Shown piece by piece: positions 51,662 to 63,361 of a DNA stretch of 64,000 nucleotides; positions within the stretch are counted from its first letter, which is position 1, and the number at the start of each line of letters is the position of its first letter. The DNA comes from Bacteroidota bacterium. GTDB taxonomy: Bacteria > Bacteroidota > Bacteroidia > Flavobacteriales > Schleiferiaceae. The DNA lies in NCBI GenBank assembly GCA_024742495.1, contig JANSYJ010000003.1, forward strand, positions 1-64,000, read 5' to 3'. The notes beneath the pieces were generated by a model, which was not told the origin of the DNA, searched no databases, and worked only from the letters and a program-made list of their open reading frames with translations. A program made the position numbers and the translations under genes.

Positions 51662-54600
51662 ATGAAGAAGTTGCTACTTCTGTCCTTGGGTTTATTGATT
51701 AGCGCTAGCTTATCGGCTCAAATCGACACTCTATTCATAGAAACATTTGACCCCGGCGATTCGATTACGACTTTGTCCTTGGGAACCGCAACAACCACCT
51801 GGAAGGATACCAACAATGTCTCCATTAGTGGCACGGGTTCTTATCACGGGAAGGTTCAAGCTCCGGCCTTGGGATCCAATAGCTCAGAAGTTGTCTTTAG
51901 GACCAACTCCTTTAGCACCACCGGTAAGTCTTTCGTATTCTTGGAGTTTTATCACATTGCAAAAATTAATCAGGTAAACTCTGGTCTAATTCGGGTTTCA
52001 ACCGATAACGGAACTACTTGGACGGCCTTAAACAGTTCCAACTGTACCTATTTGGGTAATGGTAACTGGAATTCCTCTTCCAACTTCCAGGAAGCTTCCT
52101 ATAATATCCCTAACCAAGGGATTAATCATTGGTTTGCTGGAACCGACCCTCCGGTTGCAAATTCTTGGTGGCAGTTTGAAAAATTTGATATTTCTGGTTT
52201 AGCTTCCGGTACTGCGGGTACCGGCTTTGCCAATGTGCAGATTGAGTTTTCTTGTTTTGAAGTTCTTAACCCAATCCTTACCGGCCGTAACTACGGCGAT
52301 GGTTGGTGGGTAGATAACTTAGTAATTACAGGATCTAACTGTGAATTATTTCCTCCGGCATTTCATTTTAACTATACGCCAATTCCTTGTTTCCCAGTTC
52401 GTCCAACCGGAGCGATTACGCAGGAGCCAACTAATAACTATAAAGTTGGAGCAAGGGTAACGGATACAGTGCCAGGTGGAGCAACAAACCCAACCTGGGT
52501 GAGTGGTATTGATAGCGTAACTGTTTTTTACCGCGTTATTAATGCAAGCGGAACCGGTGCATGGCAAAACTTCAACTTGAACCTAAGCTCCGCCCCACAA
52601 TTTGAATATCAAGGTACCTTCCAAAGTGTGCAGCTAGGAGATACCATTGAGTATTACTACAGAGCTTGGGATTTAGCTTGTCCGAATGTAACTAGGTTCC
52701 CAGATTCTTTGGCCAATCCACAGAATGCCTATATTAAATTTTGGCCACAAGCAGGCTTACCCTTTAAGTGTGGAGCTCCAGATTGCGGAACCTTACCAGG
52801 CACTATAAGCAGTTTCCCTTGGGTAGAAAATTTTGAAGGCCCACAATGGGTGGCAGGCTCAGGTATTGGAGATAATGGCACCGGGCACCGTGGTGATTTC
52901 CCGAATGAACAATCGGGAATGAATTACTGGAATGTGCAACCACCAGAGAATACCACTGGTTATGCTTGGAGTATTCGCACTGGTCCAACGGGAACACCAT
53001 TTACTGGCCCTAACGGAAACCATACGCCAACTGGTGTTAAGTATTTATACGCTGAAGGATCTCAGGGTAACCAAAATACCACCACAACTTTAATTACGCC
53101 TTGTATTGATCTTACCAATGTTACAAGGTGTTATGCCTTAGAGTTTTATTACCACTTCTTTGGTGAGGACATGGGTACCATGCGTATTGATATTGATACA
53201 GGTACCAGCAATCCAGCTTGGTACAATGGATACTATTTCGTTCGTAAAGAGCAACAGAAAGCTCAGACCGATCCTTGGGAGCGAGCACTCGTTCCAATTA
53301 AGGAATTTAATGGCCAGTTCATTCGTATTCGATTCTTATCTGCAAAACAAACAACGAAAACAGGTGCTGCCGCTCGCGCGGATATGGCTATTGACGATTT
53401 AAGAATCTTTGAGCCAACTCCAGTTGACGCGGAAATCTTATCGGTTACCGCCCCAGTTGAAGGATTATGCTCTTATTCTGCTTCAGAAACAATTGAAGTA
53501 GTAATCCGTAACAATGGTTGTGATAGTTTAACCAGTTTGCCACTGCGCATCCAAACTAATGGAGGTCCTATTCAAAATGAGACCGCTACGGTGGCGGTAG
53601 GAACAGGTGATACCATTACCTATACTCTTACTACCACAGCAAATATGGCTGCTTTAGGCACTTACGACATTAAAGTTTGGGCCAATCATCCATCGGATAC
53701 GATTAACGATAACGATACTGCCTACAGCGCAACTATTGATCATGTATCTCCATACAATACTTATCCTTTAATAATGGATTTTGAAAGTGTTACGCCAAAC
53801 ACTTCTCAAACAGGAACTAACCTTTTCACCACAGAAACGGGCTTGGATCCTGCCTATGTATGGAAAGTAGGCAACGGCTATACCTTCACAAGGGGAACGG
53901 GGCCTAAATATGGACATCACCGCAAGGGACAGTATTTCTATACTGAAGCTACGGGAAGTACAGGAGATGTTTCAACTTATATTGTTACCACGCAGTGTAT
54001 CGACCTAACCGGTATGTCTAATGCAACCTTGGATTATTACTATCACATGGTTGGAGCTAATGCCGATGAAATTGAGCTCGAAGTTAATGAGCCCGGCGTA
54101 GATGCACCAGATGTTTGGAATCCTGTAACCGGATCCTTGGTAACCAGTTATGCTGGTACTTATCCACTTTCGGATTATGAATACAAAAGGGTGAGTCTTG
54201 CGGCTTATAACAACAAGCAAATTAAAATTCGCATTAAAGCGAGTCGCACGGGAGTAGGTGATTTAGCGGACATCGCATTAGATAAAATTATGTTGTACGA
54301 CCGTATTCAGAAGGATGTCGGTGTAGAATTTATTACTTGGCCTAAATTATCATGGCCTGCTGGCCAGGTGTTTGCCGGTCCAGTTTCAGAAACTGTAGTG
54401 ATTAGAAACTTTGGAACAACCACCGCAACTGGGGTAAGCGCTACTATGAGTATTACGCCGAAATGTGGTCCAAATGCAGGAATTGCTACTTTGTACAACT
54501 CTACATCGTCGGTTAATGTACCTGTTAATACCACTGCTACTTTGGCGATGCCTAACATTGATATCATCGTTCCTGCCGGGGAATGTGAGATTTGCGCCTA

Positions 54601-56557
54601 TACCAGCATTACTGGTGATACCTATAGCTTCAATGATACTGTTTGTAGAACGGTAGTTGGATTGGGTACCTATGATCTTGATTTTTACGATGATTTCGAT
54701 AATTGTGATTATGATGAGTATGGCTTCTTTACCTGGAGTCCTAATAACAATGCTACCTACTATTTGCAATGGGAGCGCGGTGAAGCACCAGGTAATAGTC
54801 AATTTTCATCTACCCAAGCCTCAGATAATATTTGGGCAACCGGCCTAAGTACTGGTCACTTTATTGATGGCAAGCAAGAGGTATTGCGTACGCCTATACT
54901 AGATGGTTTGGATACCGTGGTTTCTGCAACGATAGCCTTCTATCAAAATGTGGATATGGGTAATGGTGCCGCCGGTGCAATTGAAATATTCCGCAATGGT
55001 AACTGGACGGAACTAGGCGGAAACCTAGCAACCTTTAGCAATATTGGCCAGAACTTTTATACTGGGCCCTTTGGAACCATTCAGGGGCCAGCGGGAACTG
55101 GCGTAACGAAGGGTTTTACCGGTTCTTCCGTTAGTTCTCAAGTGCCTTCTGGTTGGGCTTATTCATTCTTCCCAATGTCTCAGCTTAACTTTGAACCGAA
55201 TGCTATTCCATTCAGATTTTACTTTAATTCTACAGTAGGATCTAATACCTCTAGAACATTAGAAGGATGGGCAATTGATGACTTTGAGGTGTTTATTCCA
55301 CCACAAAACTCATCTACTCCCGAGGACTTCGTGTTCCAGAATCCATTACAGATTCCAACCTTCCCTCAACCGATAGATGTATTTATCCGTAATACGGGAG
55401 CGAAAATCTTAGATTCTACCAAGGTGAAAGTACAGTGGTTTGATGATGCGGCTGGAACCAATCTAACTTGGGATGGTCCTTTCGAATGGGCTATTTCTCC
55501 ACGCTTCTTTATCGAAGGAAGTCGCTATCGCTATGATTACATGGATTCTATTCCTGGTTCTGTTATTACTTCGGGTATTCACCAAATGTGTTTAATCACC
55601 GAGAAGCCTAATAATAAAACGGATAACCGTCAAGCGGATGATACCGTTTGCTATCCTGTGGCTGTATTACCAGAATATGAGTTTGATATTGCCAATGGCG
55701 ACTCGATCTATTGTAACGATTTCGAAGACAATAATGGAGCACTACCATTTATAGCGCTGAATACCCAAACTTATGCTCGTGGAGATTGGAGTTGGGAGCG
55801 TGGTACTCCTACACAGTTCCCTGGCGCTTACCAAGGAACGGGTTGTTGGATGACCGGTTTGGATAGTAATTATCGTTCAAGGGATCAGTCTGGATTATTT
55901 ACACCAGTATTTGTTATTGATACGGGTACCGCTTATGAGATGACTTTCATGCACAAGTTTGATACTGAAAAGTATCATGACGGTGGTGTGATTGAAGTAA
56001 CCTTAGATGGTGGACGTAGTTGGCAAGTGCTCGGTTTTGCAAATGAGCAGAACTGGTACAATACTGAGTACGTAACTGCATTGGATATTATTAAGCCAGG
56101 TTGGACTGATACCGCCGATTGGGATACTGCTCGTTATGTATTCCAATTCGATACCGCGGCTGATCGCGCTGTATTCCGTTTCCGTTTTGAAAGTGACTGG
56201 TCTATTCAGGATAAAGGCTGGGCTGTAGATAATTTCTGCATCAAGTCAACTGATGAAAAACCAACCTTCGTAATTGGAAGTGAGGAGTATAATCCAGTGC
56301 CAGAATCTTATATCGGTGAATTACGTCCGAACCCGACTAATTCTATTACCCATCTGCCGCTCTTCAATGCGCAAGCAAAGAACGTCTCCGTGGATATTGT
56401 CAATGTGCTCGGCCAGTCAGTCATGCAGAAGGACTATAATTTAGAACGAGGTAGTTCAACCTTAGTGTTTGAAACCTTCGACTATACCCCGGGTATCTAC
56501 TTTGTAAATGTTAGCATAGACGGAAAGCGGGTAACGCGTAAGTTGATAGTTGACTAG
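51662..56557 (+). CDS. Very large T9SS cargo protein with MAM-like modules
   Basis: 1631 residues from ATG 51662 (signal MKKLLLLSLGLLISASLSAQ). Several beta-sandwich modules end with a W-x-x-D-D/N pattern: GDGWWVDNLVITG, ADMAIDDLRIFEP, ADIALDKIMLYDR, EGWAIDDFEVFIP and KGWAVDNFCIKST, the style of MAM/jelly-roll domains, mixed with Ig-like CARDB-type spacers (DAEILSVTAPVEG, IEVVIRNNGCDSLTSL). The last 75 residues are a type A T9SS sorting domain (GELRPNPTNS ... GIYFVNVSIDGKRVTRK). It is a surface or secreted protein, probably adhesive; no catalytic motif seen. Confidence 0.88.
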   Translation: MKKLLLLSLGLLISASLSAQIDTLFIETFDPGDSITTLSLGTATTTWKDTNNVSISGTGSYHGKVQAPALGSNSSEVVFRTNSFSTTGKSFVFLEFYHIAKINQVNSGLIRVSTDNGTTWTALNSSNCTYLGNGNWNSSSNFQEASYNIPNQGINHWFAGTDPPVANSWWQFEKFDISGLASGTAGTGFANVQIEFSCFEVLNPILTGRNYGDGWWVDNLVITGSNCELFPPAFHFNYTPIPCFPVRPTGAITQEPTNNYKVGARVTDTVPGGATNPTWVSGIDSVTVFYRVINASGTGAWQNFNLNLSSAPQFEYQGTFQSVQLGDTIEYYYRAWDLACPNVTRFPDSLANPQNAYIKFWPQAGLPFKCGAPDCGTLPGTISSFPWVENFEGPQWVAGSGIGDNGTGHRGDFPNEQSGMNYWNVQPPENTTGYAWSIRTGPTGTPFTGPNGNHTPTGVKYLYAEGSQGNQNTTTTLITPCIDLTNVTRCYALEFYYHFFGEDMGTMRIDIDTGTSNPAWYNGYYFVRKEQQKAQTDPWERALVPIKEFNGQFIRIRFLSAKQTTKTGAAARADMAIDDLRIFEPTPVDAEILSVTAPVEGLCSYSASETIEVVIRNNGCDSLTSLPLRIQTNGGPIQNETATVAVGTGDTITYTLTTTANMAALGTYDIKVWANHPSDTINDNDTAYSATIDHVSPYNTYPLIMDFESVTPNTSQTGTNLFTTETGLDPAYVWKVGNGYTFTRGTGPKYGHHRKGQYFYTEATGSTGDVSTYIVTTQCIDLTGMSNATLDYYYHMVGANADEIELEVNEPGVDAPDVWNPVTGSLVTSYAGTYPLSDYEYKRVSLAAYNNKQIKIRIKASRTGVGDLADIALDKIMLYDRIQKDVGVEFITWPKLSWPAGQVFAGPVSETVVIRNFGTTTATGVSATMSITPKCGPNAGIATLYNSTSSVNVPVNTTATLAMPNIDIIVPAGECEICAYTSITGDTYSFNDTVCRTVVGLGTYDLDFYDDFDNCDYDEYGFFTWSPNNNATYYLQWERGEAPGNSQFSSTQASDNIWATGLSTGHFIDGKQEVLRTPILDGLDTVVSATIAFYQNVDMGNGAAGAIEIFRNGNWTELGGNLATFSNIGQNFYTGPFGTIQGPAGTGVTKGFTGSSVSSQVPSGWAYSFFPMSQLNFEPNAIPFRFYFNSTVGSNTSRTLEGWAIDDFEVFIPPQNSSTPEDFVFQNPLQIPTFPQPIDVFIRNTGAKILDSTKVKVQWFDDAAGTNLTWDGPFEWAISPRFFIEGSRYRYDYMDSIPGSVITSGIHQMCLITEKPNNKTDNRQADDTVCYPVAVLPEYEFDIANGDSIYCNDFEDNNGALPFIALNTQTYARGDWSWERGTPTQFPGAYQGTGCWMTGLDSNYRSRDQSGLFTPVFVIDTGTAYEMTFMHKFDTEKYHDGGVIEVTLDGGRSWQVLGFANEQNWYNTEYVTALDIIKPGWTDTADWDTARYVFQFDTAADRAVFRFRFESDWSIQDKGWAVDNFCIKSTDEKPTFVIGSEEYNPVPESYIGELRPNPTNSITHLPLFNAQAKNVSVDIVNVLGQSVMQKDYNLERGSSTLVFETFDYTPGIYFVNVSIDGKRVTRKLIVD

Positions 56558-56580
56558 AACTTATTAGGAGCAATATTTTA

Positions 56581-56618
56581 AAACCCTGATCTTCAATTGA
56601 AGCGTCAGGGTTTTTTTT
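56581..56618 (+). terminator. Terminator after the large T9SS gene
   Basis: AAACCCTGA (56581-56589) and TCAGGGTTT (56605-56613) followed by a T-run to 56618; the loop itself holds CTTCAATTGAAG, a second small stem. It starts 24 bases after the stop. Confidence 0.9.
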
Positions 56619-56770
56619 ATGGATATTATTAGACTGAAATACTGTCGCAATAAGTTCTATTATAATGACTTAGCGACAGGCTGTTTAATCCTTATAGGTC
56701 ATCCCGTCAGACTAATTCATACTTTTTTCATTTGGTTTCCCCTTTGCTTAAAGAAGAGAAAAAGGAAATA

Positions 56771-59395
56771 ATGGATCTTAGTAAACTCACTATAAAATCA
56801 CAGCAGGCCGTGCAAAGCGCACAGGCTTATGCTATGGAGCAAAAACATCAAGCCATTCAAACGGCACATTTGCTTCACGGCATAAAAGAGGCCGATCGAA
56901 ATATCCTCGATTTCTTTATAGAGAAGATGAGCATTAATAAGGCGGGCTTCGATTCGGCCCTCCAAGCCATTTTAAGTTCTTTCCCTAAAGTGGAAGGTGG
57001 GCAGAACTACCTGGATCAAAATGCCAACCAGGCGCTGTTACGCGCTTTCAATAAGGCAAAAGAACTACAAGACGAGTATGTTGCCTTAGAGCACCTTATA
57101 TATGGCCTATTAAGCGGTAAGGATGCCATTGCCAATATGATGAAGGACAGCGGTATGGATATTAGCGGATGGGAGACTGCATTAAAAGAATTAAGAAAAG
57201 GTAGTCAGGCCAATTCCGCTTCTTCCGAGGAGCAATACAATGCCCTCGATAAATACGCTAAGAATTTAAACCAATTAGCAGAAGAAGGGAAGTTAGATCC
57301 GGTTATTGGTCGAGATGAAGAAATACGTAGAGTATTGCAAATTCTTTCGCGGAGAACAAAGAACAATCCAGTTTTAATAGGGGAACCGGGAGTAGGTAAA
57401 ACTGCGATTGCAGAGGGCATGGCCCATCGCATTATTAAGGGTGATGTTCCAGAGAATTTAAAAGACAAAAGAATTTATAGTCTTGATATGGGCGCCTTAG
57501 TCGCCGGCGCCAAGTACAAAGGGGAATTTGAAGAACGCCTAAAGGCAGTGGTAAAGGAAGTAAGCCAAAGCGATGGTCATTTGGTACTCTTTATTGATGA
57601 AATCCACACTCTAGTTGGTGCAGGTGGAGGGGAAGGAGCCATGGATGCGGCCAATATTTTAAAGCCTGCCCTCGCACGTGGAGAGCTAAGGGCTATCGGA
57701 GCAACGACCCTAAATGAGTATCAAAAGTTTTTTGAGAAGGATAAAGCCCTCGAGCGTCGTTTCCAAAAAGTTATGGTTACCGAGCCGGATACAGAATCCG
57801 CGGTTTCTATCTTAAGAGGAATCAAAGAACGCTATGAGACCCACCATAAAGTTCGTATTAAGGATGAAGCAATTTTGGCTTCGGTGGAACTTTCACAGCG
57901 TTATATTTCCGATCGCTTCTTACCCGATAAGGCCATTGATTTAATAGATGAGGCGGCGGCAAAGTTGCGCATCGAGATAAATTCCAAACCCGAGGAAATT
58001 GACCTGCTTGATCGAAAAATCATGCAATTGGAAATTGAGCTTGAAGCAATTAAAAGGGAAGGAGATAAGGCCAAACAAAGCCTTTTAAAAGAAGAGCTTG
58101 CTAGTTTAAGAGAACAGCGCCAAGGTCTTAATGCCAAATGGGAGTCCGAAAAAACCATTGTAGAGGGTATACAAAACGCCAAGGAAGAGATAGAGCAATT
58201 AAAGCTTAGCGCTGAGCAAGCGGAACGTTCTGGAGATTATGGCAAGGTGGCGGAAATACGCTACGGCAAACTTCAAGCTGCTCAAGGGCAATTAAAACAA
58301 TTTGAAGAAGCCGCAGGTGAGCTGCAGAATAGAGATGCCTTAATAAAAGAAGAAGTTGATGCTGAGGATATCGCTGATGTGGTAAGTCGATGGACGGGCA
58401 TTCCGGTTCGGAAAATGCTCGAATCCGAAAGAGCGAAATTATTGAGGTTGGAGGATGAGCTACACAAAAGGGTAGTAGGTCAAGAGGAAGCGATAATTGC
58501 CGTTTCTGATGCCGTTCGCCGCAGTAGAGCGGGTCTTCAAGATCAGAATAAACCCATTGGAAGTTTCATTTTCTTAGGTACCACCGGAGTTGGAAAAACG
58601 GAGTTAGCCAAGGCTTTAGCCGAGTTTTTATTTGATGATGACAATGCGCTCACTAGAATCGACATGAGTGAATATCAGGAAAGACACTCGCTTAGTCGAT
58701 TAATTGGTGCTCCTCCCGGATATGTGGGCTATGATGAAGGCGGGCAGTTAACAGAAGCGGTGCGTCGCAAGCCCTATTCTGTTGTGCTCTTGGATGAAAT
58801 TGAAAAAGCGCATCCAGATGTTTTTAACCTCTTATTGCAGGTTTTAGACGAAGGACGCTTAACGGATAATAAAGGTCGAGTAGCGAATTTCAGAAACACC
58901 ATCGTCATCATGACTTCCAATTTGGGTTCCAAGCTCATTATGGATCGCCAGGAGCAAACTACGGAGGAAAATCGATTTGAGGCATATGAAAACACCAGAA
59001 GCGAACTAATGCAATTGCTAAGGCAAAGCTTGCGTCCCGAGTTTCTCAATCGAATTGATGAAACGATCATGTTTCAGCCATTGGCTAAAAAGGATTTGGC
59101 TGAAATAGTAAGGCTTCAACTAAATCGTGTAAAAGCCCAGTTGCAAGAACAGCATATTATATTGGAGGCTACCGACGCAGCGGTTAATTACCTAGCAGAG
59201 GTAGGCTATGATCCTCAATTTGGGGGAAGGCCGGTGAAAAGGGTGATTCAGAAAAGAGTCTTAAACGATTTATCAAAACGCATTCTATCTGGTGAAGTAC
59301 TCAACGATCAGCTAATATTATTGGATCTCGACCAAAAAGGTTCCTTGATTTTTAGCAATGCAACCATGGACCTAGATATCGAATCTGGCCTCTAG
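56771..59395 (+). CDS. clpB: ATP-dependent disaggregase ClpB
   Basis: 874 residues from ATG 56771 (an earlier frame start at 56732 adds a poorly conserved lead). N-domain with [20 protein letters not shown]; first AAA+ domain with [13 protein letters not shown] and [15 protein letters not shown]; a coiled-coil middle domain (about 400-530); second AAA+ domain with [14 protein letters not shown] and [15 protein letters not shown]. The middle domain and length distinguish ClpB from ClpA/ClpC. It rescues aggregated proteins with DnaK. Its heat-shock regulation cannot be seen from the upstream sequence. Confidence 0.96.
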   Translation: MDLSKLTIKSQQAVQSAQAYAMEQKHQAIQTAHLLHGIKEADRNILDFFIEKMSINKAGFDSALQAILSSFPKVEGGQNYLDQNANQALLRAFNKAKELQDEYVALEHLIYGLLSGKDAIANMMKDSGMDISGWETALKELRKGSQANSASSEEQYNALDKYAKNLNQLAEEGKLDPVIGRDEEIRRVLQILSRRTKNNPVLIGEPGVGKTAIAEGMAHRIIKGDVPENLKDKRIYSLDMGALVAGAKYKGEFEERLKAVVKEVSQSDGHLVLFIDEIHTLVGAGGGEGAMDAANILKPALARGELRAIGATTLNEYQKFFEKDKALERRFQKVMVTEPDTESAVSILRGIKERYETHHKVRIKDEAILASVELSQRYISDRFLPDKAIDLIDEAAAKLRIEINSKPEEIDLLDRKIMQLEIELEAIKREGDKAKQSLLKEELASLREQRQGLNAKWESEKTIVEGIQNAKEEIEQLKLSAEQAERSGDYGKVAEIRYGKLQAAQGQLKQFEEAAGELQNRDALIKEEVDAEDIADVVSRWTGIPVRKMLESERAKLLRLEDELHKRVVGQEEAIIAVSDAVRRSRAGLQDQNKPIGSFIFLGTTGVGKTELAKALAEFLFDDDNALTRIDMSEYQERHSLSRLIGAPPGYVGYDEGGQLTEAVRRKPYSVVLLDEIEKAHPDVFNLLLQVLDEGRLTDNKGRVANFRNTIVIMTSNLGSKLIMDRQEQTTEENRFEAYENTRSELMQLLRQSLRPEFLNRIDETIMFQPLAKKDLAEIVRLQLNRVKAQLQEQHIILEATDAAVNYLAEVGYDPQFGGRPVKRVIQKRVLNDLSKRILSGEVLNDQLILLDLDQKGSLIFSNATMDLDIESGL

Positions 59396-59423
59396 CTAAA
59401 TAGCTGAGTCATTTTAAAGCAAT

Positions 59424-59460
59424 AAAAAAGCGGCCTTGAAATTTCAAGGCCGCTTTTTTT
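59424..59460. terminator. Bidirectional terminator between clpB and the subtilase gene
   Basis: AAAAAAGCGGCCTTGAAA and its complement TTTCAAGGCCGCTTTTTT form a near-perfect 36-base palindrome at 59424-59459, with A-runs and T-runs on both sides, so it can stop both convergent transcripts. Confidence 0.93.
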
Positions 59461-59478
59461 ATTTCAGAACAATAGTAC

Positions 59479-62400
59479 TTATTCCTTAATCATTCTAAAG
59501 GTACTGCTGTACTCATCATTGCTTACCTGAAGGATATAAACTCCTGGAGCTTTATCCGAAAGGTCAATGATCATCTCAGATTGATTGCTAGCCTCAAAAT
59601 TAGCTTGCCAAATCAGCGCTCCGTTAAGATCACTAATTTTCAGCTCCATGTTATTCTCAGTGTCGTCTGTTGCTAAGGTAAAGCGACCATTACTTGGATT
59701 AGGGAATAATTTTAAACCGCTAAGCCAAGCATCTTCGGAAATACCAACTCCAGAGCTATCAACAATTGAGAAATCATCAAGAGCAATATCACTACGGAAT
59801 CCGCCGCCAGTTTTTGCACGGTAACGGATATTAATAGTTTTACCACTAAAGGCGCTCAAATCCGCAGTTAAAGGTAACCACGATGATCCCTGATCACCAG
59901 AAATTTTAGCGGCTACATCTAAGTGCCAGCGACGACCATCATAAACATCTACACTTAAAAGACCCATGTGATCTGCACCACGCATATGGTAGAAAATGGT
60001 CGCATGTGGGCGGTAAACGCTATCAAGGCTAATACAAGGCGTAATTACCATTGCTTCGGCACTATCACAGCCACCAGAAGATTCGAGGTAAAGATATTTC
60101 CCTGAACTCGTACCTGGATTGAAATCAAAATTGGGTCCTGTTCCAGAACTAGCAGTAGGTCCACTCCAAGTTCGGAAATCTATAAAGTCACCAATTTGAT
60201 TTTGATAATTGTACCAACCTTCAACTAAATTACAGCTGGTGAATTCGCAATTGGTATTATCCGAACAACTGTTAAAACCTTCAAAGTCTTGACTATAAGG
60301 TACACTTAAAACCGGTTCGGAACTTACCGTTTTGCGGAAGGTATTAATAATAGTGTCGTTAAAGCTATTACCATCATTAGCATCAACCCAAAATTCATAA
60401 GTTAAGCTCACATTATTGAGCAAGTTCACGCGATTTGATTGGAAATAATAAAGCATGGTATCGCCTGGGTTAAGGCTACCCGTAAATGTTTCCGTACTTA
60501 TAGCGCTGGCGCCTTGTCTGCGGAAGCTAAGATCAAAATTGCTGATCGTTGTTGTTCCAGTATTACGAATGAGGTAAACAGGAAGATCACTGTCTGGCCC
60601 GGTAACACAATCTGGAAGTTCTGCCTGACCAGGAGCTAAAACAGCTTGTAACTCCAAATCATTCGGGATAGCACAGTTAAATACGCCTGGGCTTTTTTGT
60701 ACACCATTAGATCTAAATCCAATATTGGTATCATTAACTACCGATGCAACAGCAAACCAATCAACATCATTAGGATTGTGAGCGACCCAAGCTTCAGATG
60801 AAGTAACATAAGCTACGGAGTCCATGTATTTGGCACCTACCTTATAAACCACATAGCCGCTTACACCATTTACATCATTCCAATCTAGGTGTACGCTATC
60901 GGGACAAGCTGCAATAATATTTAAAGGTCCTGGTACCTGTACAATGGTCATAGGACCAACTACTACAGTATCAAATGCGCTACGTACTCTTAAGTAAACT
61001 TGGTCATTGGTAACATTTGGAATTACCCAGGTCATTTGACGTGCATTTGCAGTGGTATTGATAGTAAGCCAGGAGCCCCCGCCATCTAAAGAGTACTCAG
61101 CAGTATGCGGAGTGCTCTGCGGTGCGTCGAAACGAATTCTTTCGGAAGAGCCCGTAGGTAATCCCATTCCTTCCACGGGATAGGTTACCACTAAATCGGT
61201 GCTTTCGTAATAGGCAATAACAAAGAAACGCTGATCACCGCCAGTAGGCACATTTGTACCATGAATGGTTACTGTAGCTGCTCCGGACGAGGGGTTATCT
61301 AAAGTTACTTGCTCAATATTATTAAGGGAGTCACGTGCACGAACCGCTAAGCTGTTTAAACTCGCCACGTTGGCCGTTGGGTTTAACACCCAAGGAAGAT
61401 AAGTTTGTCCGCTAAAGTCAACTTCTAAATCTAAATCATTTACTAAATCTCTAGCCGCAGAAGGAGAAGCTTCGCGATCTGGCCAAATAACCAAGAAACG
61501 CGCTTGAGCCGTATTTGCAGGAATATTAAAAGTGAAGCTTGCAGAATCCCCAGTTGAGAGACTGTCTTCCATAAACCAACCATTCTCAAGCACTTCATAG
61601 GCGCGACGGGCATTAATCCTTCCGTAGCCAAAACGGTAATCAGGACCAGCATTTCCTAAGTCTTCGGTGGTATTCATTAAAACACCTTTAAGTAGCGATC
61701 CATGGGCTTCTTCGCCCGCATTAAGATCTTTATAGGCCTCCATTAATACCGCAAGAGTTCCGGTTACCCCTGGACAAGACATTGAGGTACCTGTTTTACT
61801 GTTATAGGTATTCGGACCATTGGCATCGGTGGTAGAAAATACCTGAGTTCCTACGGCGCATAAGTCGGGCTTAATACGACCATCACTAGCCGGTCCTCGG
61901 CTACTCGATCCTGCTAAACCATCAGTGGTAGTTACGTTTCCAACTGTAACTACGTTTTTAGCCTGTTTGTGGCCACCGGTAATATTACCCCAACCTACAC
62001 CTGCGCCGTAATCCACAGCACAGCTTGAGCTACCATTATTTCCTGCGGAAAATACGTGGAGCATATTGGGATTGTCATAGGCATCTTTGTCTAGCTGCTG
62101 AGACCAAGTACTATAACCGCCATTACATCCATTTGAAAAGGAATTGGAGGTTAAACGCGCATTGATGCTGGTATACACATTGTCCGCATCATTGAGGTTT
62201 GCAGGATAGGCTCTGTAGAACATATCAGCACCTGGCGCCATGCCACGACCATATGGATTGGCATTTCCAGCGGCGGAGATAGTTCCGGCGGTGTGATCAC
62301 CATGATCCGAACCAGCAGTACCGGCATTCTGTGAAAAACGTCCTTTAAAATCAATGTGCTCGGTAATACCACCGGCATCATTATGTGCCACCATGATCCC

Positions 62401-63081
62401 ACTTCCATCATAATTTAAACCGCCATTAAAAGCTGCTTGCTGAAGGTAATTAACACGGTGATTTGTTGCGGCCGTATAGTTTTCAGGCTCACCTGGAGCA
62501 TAGCGTTCTTCAATGTATTGGATGGCTCCTAAGGAAAGAAGCTCTTCCATACGTTCTGGGTCTAATATCACTTCAAAGCGACGATCGGCAGCGCGGTCAT
62601 TAAGAATAGTAATTCCCTTTAGGCTTAAAGATTGTAGAACTTGATAATGCGAAATTCCACGGTAGTATTGTATCCAAAGCACCAGGCTCTGACCATCTTC
62701 GGCCCAAGCCCATTCATTGTAATTTGCTGTATGCAAGGGTTTAGAAAGACGCCAAGCATCTCTTAAATTTAATACTCGGCCACCAGCATTTTCGATGGCT
62801 TCCTTCGAAGATTCAAATTGATTTTCAGCAACGCGTGCGAAAGCGGCATTGTGAGGAACATAATCCAAAGTCTGAAAACCAAAAAAATCGGACTGAATTT
62901 TTAATTCGGGATGTTGAACAAGAACGTAACGAAAGTTTCCAAATTCGCTGATCCTTCCATCGTTCTCGGCATTTAGGCCCACTGTCTCATTTAGGAATAA
63001 GATCGGTTTTAGGCTTTCGGCATTTTGTCCAAAGGTGATTTGAGCAAAAAATACCAAGCCCAGAAGTAACATTTTCTTCAT
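59479..63081 (-). CDS. T9SS-secreted subtilisin-like serine protease (S8)
   Basis: 1200 residues with a signal peptide (MKKMLLLGLVFFAQITFGQ). A propeptide-like region precedes the catalytic domain (about 205-500): Asp235 in VAHNDAGG, His263 in DHGDHTAGT, Asn348 of the oxyanion hole in FSAGNNG, and Ser433 in GTSMSCPGV. After it: a P-domain-like beta segment, Fn3-like domains (about 660-800), a MAM-like module ending SDIALDDFSIVD, and a type A T9SS sorting domain (LFPNPSNGRFTL ... APGVYILQVSN). It is an extracellular protease, probably for protein degradation outside the cell. Confidence 0.93.
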   Translation of the reverse strand: MKKMLLLGLVFFAQITFGQNAESLKPILFLNETVGLNAENDGRISEFGNFRYVLVQHPELKIQSDFFGFQTLDYVPHNAAFARVAENQFESSKEAIENAGGRVLNLRDAWRLSKPLHTANYNEWAWAEDGQSLVLWIQYYRGISHYQVLQSLSLKGITILNDRAADRRFEVILDPERMEELLSLGAIQYIEERYAPGEPENYTAATNHRVNYLQQAAFNGGLNYDGSGIMVAHNDAGGITEHIDFKGRFSQNAGTAGSDHGDHTAGTISAAGNANPYGRGMAPGADMFYRAYPANLNDADNVYTSINARLTSNSFSNGCNGGYSTWSQQLDKDAYDNPNMLHVFSAGNNGSSSCAVDYGAGVGWGNITGGHKQAKNVVTVGNVTTTDGLAGSSSRGPASDGRIKPDLCAVGTQVFSTTDANGPNTYNSKTGTSMSCPGVTGTLAVLMEAYKDLNAGEEAHGSLLKGVLMNTTEDLGNAGPDYRFGYGRINARRAYEVLENGWFMEDSLSTGDSASFTFNIPANTAQARFLVIWPDREASPSAARDLVNDLDLEVDFSGQTYLPWVLNPTANVASLNSLAVRARDSLNNIEQVTLDNPSSGAATVTIHGTNVPTGGDQRFFVIAYYESTDLVVTYPVEGMGLPTGSSERIRFDAPQSTPHTAEYSLDGGGSWLTINTTANARQMTWVIPNVTNDQVYLRVRSAFDTVVVGPMTIVQVPGPLNIIAACPDSVHLDWNDVNGVSGYVVYKVGAKYMDSVAYVTSSEAWVAHNPNDVDWFAVASVVNDTNIGFRSNGVQKSPGVFNCAIPNDLELQAVLAPGQAELPDCVTGPDSDLPVYLIRNTGTTTISNFDLSFRRQGASAISTETFTGSLNPGDTMLYYFQSNRVNLLNNVSLTYEFWVDANDGNSFNDTIINTFRKTVSSEPVLSVPYSQDFEGFNSCSDNTNCEFTSCNLVEGWYNYQNQIGDFIDFRTWSGPTASSGTGPNFDFNPGTSSGKYLYLESSGGCDSAEAMVITPCISLDSVYRPHATIFYHMRGADHMGLLSVDVYDGRRWHLDVAAKISGDQGSSWLPLTADLSAFSGKTINIRYRAKTGGGFRSDIALDDFSIVDSSGVGISEDAWLSGLKLFPNPSNGRFTLATDDTENNMELKISDLNGALIWQANFEASNQSEMIIDLSDKAPGVYILQVSNDEYSSTFRMIKE

Positions 63082-63361
63082 TAGGGATTTTTTAGGGTCC
63101 GTAAATATAGGGTATAAGAATTAACATTTCTTTCACCTTAAATAGATAATTGATTAAAGCCTCATCTATGGCAACTATCAATATATTTTCATCATCTGTT
63201 GTCATAGACGCTAATCCCCTAAAAGCCTTACACATAAGAATTCAGCAAAGCTGAAAATTTAGAATAACCATGAAATTGATGATGACATTTAGCCTTCCTA
63301 TATCATTCTAAACTAATAACTCAAAAAGCCTTAGTAGATTTGGAATCCTCAAAAACAGTAC

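Noticed and set aside
54386-54802. A 138-residue minus-strand frame inside the large T9SS gene
   Set aside because: Isoleucine/threonine-rich shadow of repeated beta-strand codons on the other strand, with no independent support.
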